A DNA stretch of 64,000 bases from Prostheceraeus crozeri (Eukaryota > Platyhelminthes > Polycladida > Euryleptidae): assembly GCA_907163375.1 (NCBI GenBank), contig CAJQUW010006363.1, positions 1,009,501 through 1,073,500 of the forward strand, in the 5' to 3' direction. Every line of letters begins with the position of its first letter. Within the stretch, counting starts at the first letter, position 1. The notes beneath the pieces are model-generated. The model was not told the origin of the DNA, ran no database searches, and saw nothing but the letters and a program-made list of their open reading frames with translations. This document shows positions 35,601 through 47,600 of this stretch, in pieces. The translations under genes were made by a program, and so were the position numbers.

Positions 35601-38600
35601 CACGTGTCGGTTGGATGAAATTACCTGCTATCGGAGACTGGTCTGGACATGGGGACGTGCAGGAAGGAAGCATTGGCTGGAACCTTAAGCAAAAGCTTCA
35701 TGGCTGCATTCCGCCATCGAGCTCTCAAGTCCGGAAAGGACTCACAAAACCAATCTTGTCCACAAATAGGTCGATGTGTTGGCCGTTGAATTTTCAACAA
35801 ACCAACCCAACTTTCTCCAAAATTCCAATCATCGGGGGAGAACAGTACTTGACAGTAAATAGAATTAAGCCTTTGTATACAGTAATCATTTCGTCTCGAT
35901 CAATAAAGGGCCTAAGAATCCGCAATGTGTACATTCGTGTAGAAGCACGAATTTGACTTGAGTAGTCCATTTAAGATCTTGAGAAAATTTTTCTCCAAGA
36001 ATTGTTTGGTCACTAGCACATTGTACACCTGGAATAACCCGAGGCAAAAGTGCGTTCGACTTAGGAATCCATAGTTGCCGACACTTCCTATCGCTCAGAT
36101 GTGAGTCAATACTCATTGACCAAACTAGCATGTTGTTGTGCTCCTCTAGAATTCTCAAATGAATTACCATCTGTCAGAGAGATGATGAAAGTGCAATCAT
36201 CTATCGCGCATGATTTTTGTGGAATCATAAACAGGCGAAAGGGAACTCATGACAAGGTTGAATGAGTAAGGTAAATTAACGACGCAAACGGTGTTTTATA
36301 ACTGTCGAAATTTGTGATAAAAAATATTAAAACATGTGGTAAGTTGTATATAGTTGAAATTTGCATTCAGTCTCCTGCAAACAGAAATGTAATCATTGTC
36401 TCCCAGCATATCTGACAATAGCAAAGCCGGTGTTTTTCAGATACTTTCAGTGAGATTTCGGTGATTTTGCAAGGAAATGTGCTATCTAAGTCTACTTACT
36501 ACGTAGGGCAATTAGCGATATCCGTCAAATCTGATGTATTGCTGTTTGCTATGCGTTCCGAACACCGTGGTTAGTCTTAAGGTCGTGAATTGCATATCAA
36601 ATCGATGACATACTGACCTCTGCACGACCTTGACTAAGTACATTTACTTAAGTGTCCGTGCATTCCTTACTTAAACATGCATCATCCAAAATTTTCGGTA
36701 AATGCGTGACATGTAGTATACCTCCATTTTCTTATCGCACCAACACAGAAACAGCACATTATTCTCTTAACTTGACGCGCTTATGAAACATCGCGCATTA
36801 TTGGAGACTTCATCTACAATCTCCTTGAATAATTTTGGAATATAGTCACCGTTCGGGGTATTAGATTGGTCGACCACTGTCCTCACTGCCTTGTCATTGA
36901 CATCTATTTCAGCTATTTTCATCTATTCAGGTATGGTAACAAATCACCTCATACTCTTCTTTGTATTGCAAGATTATATCTTAAGTGAAATCTGAGCTGT
37001 AGACAGTCTTAAGTATAATAAATACGTATTTTCTGCCCAATACTGCGCAAAATATGTATTCACATGTTTTGTGTAGATATTATATAGGCACTTCATATTT
37101 CTTTTGTAGTGGTCCTATCTATTAAGTCCTCTTTTGTTGATCAATTCATTTTATCGTTTAGGTCTCGGTTTTTATTCAGTAACAATAGCTTTAATAATAT
37201 TAAGCAGACAAGACTTGAAAAACTTCGAATCTTAAAGAAATATGACATTGAAAAAACCTCGCATTTCACTGTCAAACTGGCGTAGACATCATGTAATAAA
37301 TGTACTATGCATAAGCACAATTAGATTGTGCTTCTCATTCAATATAACTTGGAAGCTCTGGCAAGCAGTTGAAATTTTCCTTTGACTTCCGATTATTATT
37401 GATTCATCTATTCGAAATTTCTTTCTGTAGGAAATTGAGGCTCTGCAAAGGGATATAGAAACAGCGAAAGCTCAATTGAATAGTCTTCAAAGGGAAAGAG
37501 AGGAACTCAGCCTGCGAGTACAAACAATATTCGAGAGCAATCCGACCGCGGAACAGCATAAAGCATTGCGTACAAACTATGAGGCGAAGAAAACCGCGCA
37601 TGAGAAATTGAGAAGACAGATCGCTGAACTGCAGGTAAGAAATACCACGGATTGAAATGAAGTATAATTGTAATTTCAGCGATTGTGTGCGAATTGTGAA
37701 GAGTTATCTTTTACAGAAATTCATCAATTCCTTTACTGAGATATCGAGACTTGCCATGTACGCGGTGCCTGCAACAGAATTCATGCTCATTAAGTCTGAT
37801 TGGGAAGAGATGTTGAAAATATTGCTATTTACGCTTTCTGCATGAATAATTCCATTGTGTGGCTGTCTTCAACACGACCCTTGTGATGTTAATGTTGCAA
37901 GATTGGCTCATAAGCGCTGCATCGATGGATTTCTCAGATGCCTAAGTAAAATTATTTTTAATAAAAGAAGAAACGTTCGAAGTCTTTTACCGAAGTCTAT
38001 ATTGATATAGTGAAATAGAAGAATTGGTAAATCATGAAATATTTCGCTTTTATCTTTTTTATTTGTAAAACTTCAAATAAATTGTGTGGAACTGTGGTAG
38101 GCTAGACAGTTAAACACAAGGTGATCGAGAGGAAATATGTTTTGCTACATGTTTGAGCAATAGATGCTACAAAACATTGACGAAAAATAGTGTCAAAATA
38201 TTGACGTCTATTTATCAAGAGTATGCGCTTAGACTTGTATTATTTTTTTAACTTGTTATCCGCCTGGAGATTATTGTCATTGAAACTCTTCGAAATATGC
38301 TGATATGAGAGCCGAATTTTCATAAAGAATTCTAATAATATCAAACATTTAAATTTAGAATTTATTATTATTATTATCTGCAATGCATGTGTTTATTTAT
38401 TGCTATATAAGTAATGGCAGTGGGCGAGAGGACCATATTCAAGAAAAATGAAGTTTAGGTACAGACTTCCAACGTTTCGGGTGCTGACCCTTTCTCAAGG
38501 CAGTTGACTGTAGAAAGTCAACTGCCTTGAGAAAGGGTCAGGACCCGAAACGTTGGAAGTCTGTACCTAAACTTTATTTTTATTTTATTGTGGCATAAAC

Positions 38601-41600
38601 AGTTCGGGAGAGAATAATTTAGTTTTGAAAATTTCTTGTCATTTATTGCTATATGTTTTTTGTCTTTACTATCAAAAGCTGGGAAATTCCATTGATATCA
38701 AGGACTATCAATGATTATCAACTAGTGTTATTTGTTGTACATATTGGTTTTATGATCTGATTGTGTGATTCATCACTGAGTTTATATCACAGGCTAGTCG
38801 TCATTGATGTTGGTGGCTTCTTTTCTGACTAATTTCAGGTTCATGCGGACTAAGGTCTTGCGAGTTCGCATTTCATTCGATGTCTCACATACGCATTGAA
38901 ACAGCATTTTATACCGCAAATTGTTTCTATGGTAGGATGGAAAAAATTGCAGTGTGCATTTTACTGGGTTATAGTCGCAACACAAAGTTGAATATTGATC
39001 CAAGTAAATGACATGTATTCCAGTAAACTGAAGGAGGTAGCGGTACAATTATTTAACACTAAAATTTGACGGAAATTAATCGCAAAAAGTGAGAAATATA
39101 CATTCAATTAAGGAAGCCCTGTCTCTGTACATTGGACAAGCTAAAGTATGAAATACAATAAAGTATAATCATACAATGCTCCCAGGATGGAAATTTCATA
39201 CGTCAAATTTGAGCATGATTCATATCGATGTACTTCCTCGTGGGTAGAGATGCAAATGAATCATTTGCTAATAAATTATGCTGAATGATAAGTTTCTTGT
39301 GCCACTAGTGCAGCGATTAAGCTGTGCGTACTTGGTCAAACAACAACAAATTGTAAGTGGGAAGACACAAAAAGTAATTTTGTTTGAAGATCATGTGCGC
39401 CTCAATTTAATGTCGATTCATTAATCAATTCGTACTTCATCAAGATATCGTAGGGATGTATTTGCATCGCTTTTGCGTATTGTGATGATTACACATTGTT
39501 AATTATCAATATTCACAACCATGTCAGGGTATTGCGAATACATTGCAGGATGAATTAAACATGAAAGGACAGGCGCTGGCTGGGACGAGGAATAAAGTAT
39601 CAGTGCAGGAACGTCAATATCAATCTATGCAGCGCCAAGTTCGCGCATTGCGTGGGGAAGTGCGAGAACGTTGGAATGAATGGCAACGGAAGAAAGCTAC
39701 TTTGCCCAATGGCACCGCTACAAACCATCAATTCGGTGTCTCAACCTTGCCTATGTCTAGGGAGCCCGCACATCCAAAGAACGATAGGTGAGTTGCAAAT
39801 CTCCTGAATGATCATTGATAAAATTAGATTTCAGTCAGACATAAACCGGATTTGTCCTCCCCCGTTCTCGGGTGTGTCCGAATTCAGCTAATCTTCTGCA
39901 GTGATCACGCTCACGCCCTTCTTTCATTTCCATCTATTCGAGACGTCCTCCGTCATTCCTGCTATCTAAATATCTTTTTCTGCTCGCTTGTATGTTTTCA
40001 CTGATTATATTCCTTTTGGTTATGCGGAAATCCATCCCCATCTCTTTAGACATCCTCCTTCAGCGTTCACATCTCGTTTTGATCAATTAGTTTCGTTTTG
40101 ACCAAATTTGTGTAAAATTGACAGCGAAATATGATCGCTGATCAGAATTCATAGTAGCAGTCTGTCAAGGTTGATTTTTCCAATGAAGGTGTGAAGGTAT
40201 ATTGTTTCAAAAGAAACACGACACCATTACTTCAAAGCCATTGGTGACTGAGGTCAACTTGAAGACTTGAGGTGATTACATCGGATGTAGTTCTCAACTT
40301 CAGATTTCTTTAAAATAGTAGATAATCAGATTCTATTGCTTTGATCAATCAAACATGTAGCATGAAAGTGAGTCAATTCATAAAATGATTATTAGATTAT
40401 GCCTCTTCTGATGCTTCATTCGAAGCCTAGTGTTGCATATATCCATACATTGTACCTCTTGCGGTTGAATACCAAATCTAATCAATATCAAAGAAACAAT
40501 TAGTTGAGTTTACAGTTTTTAAGATTATTCAAGTACCTGATATCAAGCTATATTTGAAAACATGATCAACCTTACAATCTACGTGAAAGTACAATGATTT
40601 TTGCTGTTAAATGATGATAAATATTTGAAGCGGCCAGATCCATGAAATAATATTTCTGCTAATATAGTTTTTCTTATTCTGTGACAATCGTGCGTCGAAT
40701 TTTTTCTCAGATAATTCATATTCTTGATTTAATAACAAGATTTCTAGACAATTCTTTGATGAAATTCTGTTAGTACTTCTTTCTTCCTTCATTCAAAGTA
40801 AATGCTGAAGCACAATTACGAGCAATAGGCATAAGTAATTCTTCTTTGCAGCTTCTCTGCACTGTGGGACACTGCAGGAAAGAGGGACAGTCCGCTGGCA
40901 ACAGATCCCTTTCCTCCATCCAATTTCGACACTGCCTTCGACTCAGCTTTTAGCAGCTCTGCAGTAGCCCCAGAACCGTCTGGTACGGGTGCTGGAGGTG
41001 GAGCTCTGGCAGGGTTTGACAGCGATCCATTCGCGGCTGCTTCCGATCCTTTTAGTGATCCGGTGGCTCCCGTCACTGGAGGAACTGCGATCGTGGAAGA
41101 TCCGTTTGCTAGTGAAGATCCATTTGCTGTCGATAGTGATCCATTCGCTAGTGCAGGTGTCAATGCAGATCCGTTCGCGGGCGGCGGTGACGATCCATTC
41201 GCGTCAGCCTCCGTTGCTGGAGGTGGAGGTGAATTTGATGCAGTTTTCGCGTCGTCTGACATAGGAGCTGGTGCAACAGGTCGATCTTCAAGCACATCAG
41301 CCGGTAAGATTTAATCTCTTGAAATTTGATCAACTCCCTCATCTTTACATTATCTCACAGATGAATTTGATTTCGCGTGGCCGACCAGCTCGGCTGACAA
41401 CGGTAAGGTGCCTCATGGTTTAATCATAGACATCGGACGGCATCAGCGTTTAGTATTTTGAAACAATTGCATTAATTTGGTAGTCATTGATGTTGTATGA
41501 GTGAGTTATCATAATCATCAATAGATATTAATGCTTTTTTTAATTCGAGATAGATAATAGCAGAAAACTTAAGCGGCCTCAAAGCTTTCCATTTATACCC

Positions 41601-44600
41601 CGAGATTTTGATGTTAGATGGATTTGACTTATTGTACATTTGCTTCAAGGAAAATGATGTCACTAAGTTTTATGCATAGGAATTCAGCCTAGTCTATATA
41701 TGAAGACTTCAAGACTAAAGAAAAATACGCCATTTACGAATCAATCCTCTGACTCAATTTACTAGTAATAGTTATTGTCTCTTGTGACATATCCTTGCGT
41801 GCTACATGATCGATTGAGTCATTATGTAATACATAGCTTCCTGAGTAGTAGCTTTTGTCCGATGTCTATGTTTCTAACCTTTGGTGATTGGAAAGGTATC
41901 ACCTCTGATCGGTACCCTCCCCTTCCTTTTATCATTCGGTGAATCGGGAAGATTTTGATAGTATCTCCTCGAAGATCGTACCATCCTTTAACTTTGTTGG
42001 TGAATCATAAAAATATTTGCATCATCAACTCAGATCAGCGGCGTCATTTTAGAAAGTGTGTCGGTGAATACGAAGGATGATTTAAGATTTGATTGTATCA
42101 CCTTTGATGAATACCTTTCTTAAGTCAATGATTTAGAAAAGCACATACTATCGCTTCCGAACATACCACTCTTACTTCATCACTAAGTGAAAATGATAAA
42201 ATGATGGTTCTATGTCAATTACTCTCCACACACTATGGACTTGGACAGTGCTGACATAGTCAGACTTTTATCTTGAGATCTTTTAACCCGGATGCCCTTC
42301 CTGCCGACTTCCAATGACACTTTCGGGACTTAATTACTGGACCGAAAGATAGTTGGGCCAAGCACTTAACCACTGTACACAGAAGGATCAAGAAAAGGAA
42401 ATTTATATCTAATTGTTTTTTCTACTTCGATCAATATTGTCTATATTTTATACATCGGTGAATCAGAAAGATAGTCTATCAGTCACCTCAGTTTCTTTTG
42501 TCAGTCAATGACTCGAAAAGGTAAGAAAGGAAAGGCTTATTAGGCAAGCTGGAAGCATTAATTCAGTATGAGAAAAGAATTCATATTTTATATCGATTCT
42601 CAAAGGAGGAATACCGAAAATTCATTGATAAGTCAACGAATGATCATTTCAGTGAAATTTAGTCAAAATTTTAGCAGGAATTTTCTCATTTTTCTTTTAC
42701 CTTGATTTTTATTGACACAGCAATGCTTGTGGATTCTACTTTTGGTTTTTTAATCAGAAACATGAATTCTTGTCATGATAAGCAGTAACGCTCGACATTT
42801 TTTCTGCATAATTTTGGTTTTGGGAAATTTCCAGTTTAGCAGCTTGGAATCAATGATTGCTCTGTTCCTTTGTCCCTGATAGTCCATTCAATTCGTTAAT
42901 TTCAGCTTCGATTGTCTGCAAGATTGTGGAATTCATTTGTCTAGCAGAAAATATCATACGAATTTGAGTATCTGATATTCGAAGAAATAACTCTGTTGAT
43001 CAAGTAAATCGAGGAGAGAAGTCATTTGAAATAATAGGTAACTTAGCTATTATTCATCAAGAGTTTTCAAACAGTTTTAAATGTTTTGAATGCTGTGAGG
43101 CCCATATTCAATTGACTTGCTCACAATACAATATTTTCTATGTTTTTTTTCGTAGTGAACATTGATTGCTATCAGTGCACTGAACAATAATAGTCAATGT
43201 AATTTCATTTTGTGAATGTCTTGACTATACATATTTTCAAGTTATTGGTTGGGAAGAGTCAAGATAAATAGTGATGTTAATTATAACTTTATATTTTGGC
43301 AATTAATTTCGATCTTCATTGGAAGATCATCGTCAGGCATAGAAGGAAAACATTTACATACACAAAATTCAAAATTCACATTACATGAAGGGCAATAAGA
43401 TATCATGAGTAAGAAATAAAGATGAAAGAGAGGATGAATAGAAATGTGAGGATGAGACAGATAGTATTGGGCTACATTTTACCAATAGCAAGGACAATAG
43501 AAATTGACAGTAATCTGACTAAGAGGAAAAGGAAAAAGGATTAAAGAAGGAGGAAGAGGAAATGAAGCGATGTGAAAAAATGCAAATGTGATTTCAGTAT
43601 TCACGGCCGCATTCAATTAGTTTTCGTTCATGAATAGCAGCTTGATGACACTTTGAAAGCGTCCTGAAGACAATTTTTCAGAAATTTTGAATATTGGGAC
43701 TATCTGTAGCTTGAAATATTCCTTCCCTAATTTGGATGTGGTGGAAACCGTTAATTTGCAATTCGATGCAAAATGTCGAGGCGTTAATTTCAAGTGCTTC
43801 AGGTTCGAACATTAATGGAGAGAAGGCTGAAATCTGGAAAATGGCGGCTTTAAGATAACTTAAAGTAGGGGAAAAAGCAGAGACAGATCCATTCAGTGCA
43901 GCGCTAATATTCAACGGTAGCTGCTCTGAAATCAAGACTTTAAGGTTATGGACAGATTTAGCGCAACACTGCATACCGTCGACAAACGAACACTAGAAAT
44001 CTATACGGCGATGATTCAGCCCTGATATTTTTTGTCACAAATATTTGTCATTAAGGTGCAATAAATCTCAGACGACGGCGTTCAATACTGAAATGGAAGA
44101 TTCATGAGTTGGAGAATATGTCGTAGTAATAGTGGCAGATCGCAAGCTTTAAGATATCGATTTCTGAGGAAGAATCAAATCGGTAGCTATTTGATGTACT
44201 TCAAGATAATCATCCAAAGATAAATGTGTCATCGCATTACATAGTTTTTACTGCATGGGGCTAAGTGACGCAGTGCATTAAAAGCAATTTCATTTCCTTT
44301 TCAGGTTGTATTTTACTGATCCATTGTTTTCATAGAAATCCTCGTACACACAAAAGATTATAAATCCCAATAGATTATCATAGACTGAGACGATTATGAC
44401 TGACACACACTTCGAAGCACACACAGAGAGCTAAATAGATTTTTTTCGAATGTTTTGAATGCAGGTTTACAACGAGTGTCATTAATGTAAGTGTATCACT
44501 AAAAATAATTAAGAACTTATGAATATCATAATTCTGCAATCTTCAGCTAGAACGATTTTGGTGGCAGCTCTGATTTTGCCCGCAAGTGGTTGTATTGTTT

Positions 44601-47600
44601 GACAATGAAGCTTTATTGATGAAATTAATTGTTAATTAATTCTGGAATACACTCTGTTTTAGGAGCAAACAAAATCGAAAGCAGCGATCCATTTGCTGAT
44701 CTTGGCGTCAATTTCGGCAACACGCCGAGTCCATTCGCTGCTGCATTTGAAACGGCAGCAAAGAAGCAGACACCGGTGACAGCAACGTCATCTTTAGATC
44801 CGTTTGCTGCCACAGATGGCAGCTCCGCTGGCATCGACTTTGATACCTCAGCAGCTTTTCCTTCTCCATCTGTTGATTGGGCGACTGCATTCAGTGACAA
44901 TCTCACAACCAAGGCTAATGCTGGAGGCGAAATTCAACCGAAAAAGGAGGTCAGTTTGCATATGATTTCAACTGGAATTTGAATTATGATATTATTTCAC
45001 TTGTATCATTTTAATTACGGGTTCATGTCATCAACATCGTAACTTCGTGAATGATTGTGAATGGAAAACTTGCTTTCTTGCTGCTTTGAAAGAGTAAATA
45101 TTCTTTTGTATTCCAATAGGGATGTCATTAAAGTTGATGCAATACCGTTGATATAAACGTTAATAGCATAGTAGGTGCTTATTTCTTCATTGAGAACGCG
45201 CACATTCAAAATGTCTGTTAATACTTCGACAAGTATATTTTCAATAAAAGATTCACATAAAGAGAGCCTCCAAACTTTCAGACTTTCTAAGTCCGCCGTC
45301 AGGTGAAGAATAAAAGAGAGCATCTTAGTTAATGGCAGAGCTTCATTATTTCACGATTCACATTTCCGATTAGCCTTAAATAATAATATTAAGTCTGACA
45401 ACGTATAAATTTCATTTTAAGAAGGTAAAATAAAACGAAGAATTCATATGTTCAATTTGAATGAATACTTAGAATTTAATCTGCTAAGTAATCTAGGAAA
45501 TGAAAGTCTGACGGATTGAAGTCTGTAAATTGATCTGACTTTATATCAAAGCTATTAGTTTATTCCACAGCATGAAAGATGACAAATTGGGCATAATTAT
45601 TTTGTTTCATGTCCACCTTTACAACGAATGTACGAATATGACAGAGTGATCACATCCTAGCTAAGCAATGGCGATACTAGATGCACTTGCGGCAGTTGAT
45701 GTAGGCATATTGATAACTTACCTTCGAATAAGAAAAAGGGTAAAAATCAGATTGACATTGAGATCATCTTGTTTACGCTATCTCCTAGATTACTGATCAT
45801 TTCTTCAATTTTGGTTTGATATAAATGCATGTTTAAAGCTCACTCCCTTCACTTCTCGTTTTACGTCCTTGTCCCATTGCTTGAGGTTGAACGGAGTTTG
45901 ATGTCCCGATCTTCGGCAAGATGTTCGCTGATGTTGAGGGCATCCAGGTAGTCTTGAACGCAGCTGCGTCACGTCTTCTTTGGTCAGACTCTTTCCCTCC
46001 ACGTTCACTGATTCCACGCTCCCGATGACTTTCTCCTGACATGACTAGGCCATCGAAGCCTTCTCTGTCGAATTCTGTTCTTCAGGTGTGTCAGTCCGCA
46101 CATTATTGTCACTACGTCATCATTGGTGACACGGTCTCACAACTTCATACTCATCATGTAGTGCAGCATCTTCGGATCACTCACTTCAAGTCGGCTTCTT
46201 TGTAGCTGAGTCAATGGCCATGTTTCCGCTCCGTAGAGCAGGAGTGATCCCCACACATCTCGTACACTTATGCTCTGCATTTTATTGGAATATTTTGATT
46301 TCATAACAGGCTGCTAAAATCTCCACTTCAACCTTGCCACCGAAATTCTGGACCCCACCGCCTTCTCTGCCCCTGCATCGCAGCTAAGCACCACCCAAAT
46401 AGCAGAACTCATGTACTTCCTTACGGAGAGACCGTCAAAGCTCAAGGAGTCGTCCCATGGCATATCATTATACCCCTTGCAAGTTGGACAACGAAAGCTT
46501 ACAATTTCTGTCACCTTTCACAGACGAGCACATTTCCTGTGACACCATTTCTTACAGGAGACACAAATGATGGAATTGACACCAATGTCCCTGCCATAGC
46601 ACCCACATGGCCACTTGGCAGATTTTCACATTTTGCACCTTCTTTCCAGTAACCATTATCTTTGTCTTCTCCATGTTCACTTTGAGACCAAGCAGTTCAA
46701 AGTCAATCTTCCATCTGCTGAATAGCTCTCTTGCATGCTTAAATCTCAATCACCAATGAAAAAGTATTTAAGAGGGAATGTACAAACTCTTTTGGGGTCT
46801 TTGTCGTCTTTCATATTTGCTATTCAGTTTTGATTCAGGTGTTTCTTAATATTTAGGTATTGTTGATAAATCTCGTTGTACAGCTATCTTAGTTTTTAAA
46901 TACATACTTCAGTCACCAAAGCTGCATTAATGCATTCAATATTTTCAGACTTCCGCTCCAAGCCTGCCGGCTGGCATTCAATTGAATGTGACAAAACGGG
47001 AGAAATGTTTTCGGGCATCTTACAACTTTGAAGCTCGTCAGTCTGATGAACTGTCCTTTTCAGAGGGCGACAAGCTCTATGTCGTCAGTGGTGAAGACGT
47101 GAAAGATCGTGAATGGTGGACTGGAAGATTGGAAGGGCCTGGGAACAGGTAAAGGAAACATTATTTATGACAAGGATTCAGGGAGAACCGATGAACAAAA
47201 TCTCAGTATTCCGGCACTACTTTGTTTTTCAGAGGCAACTTGCCACAACTTCCTCCTAGGAACTACAAACCAAAAAGTTTATCGTATGTATCAGCGATTC
47301 ATATTCCCGCAAAATCATATTTATGTACAGTTGATAGAAAATTGGCATGCTCATCGTCATACGTATCGCTTGATTGCTGAAATCGACATAAGTGGGCATT
47401 GAATTTCTATGATGGTGATATTTTCAATAGGTTCTGAATAAGTTGCATGAAAACATCAAATTTGGGATATAGTCGATAAAAAACCAGAACCTTTGGCTGT
47501 AACTTTCATGTTGTTGTCAAACTTCAAAATCGAGAGGTTAGAAGCTTGTTTGAGAATACACTAATTATTGAAAATTGTTGGGCTTAAAGTCGACTTCTAC

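Larger units (their letters stand above)
41403..44662. other. intron within linker
   Basis: A 3.3-kb intron. It holds a degenerate tandem array (about 41885-42520), a minus-strand SINE and a GA-rich tract at 43517-43566. A 98-codon minus-strand frame at 43678-43974 is not recognisable. Confidence 0.6.

Noticed and set aside
35546-35956. 136-codon plus-strand frame
   Set aside because: Its end runs into the antisense of the unclassified repeat and the rest has no similarity I can name.
39543-39549. Downstream acceptor TTGCAG at 39549 as the only start of the coiled-coil exon
   Set aside because: Both acceptors keep phase 0; the upstream one retains a sensible GIANTLQ lead-in, so it is used, with the other noted as an alternative.
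40816-41295. 159-codon antisense frame rich in Ala, Asn-Gly-Ser and Pro
   Set aside because: It is the reverse strand of the repetitive DPF exon (GATCC-type codons read as NGS/DGS), a composition shadow.
43678-43974. 98-codon minus-strand frame
   Set aside because: No recognised motif and no splice context; left unannotated.
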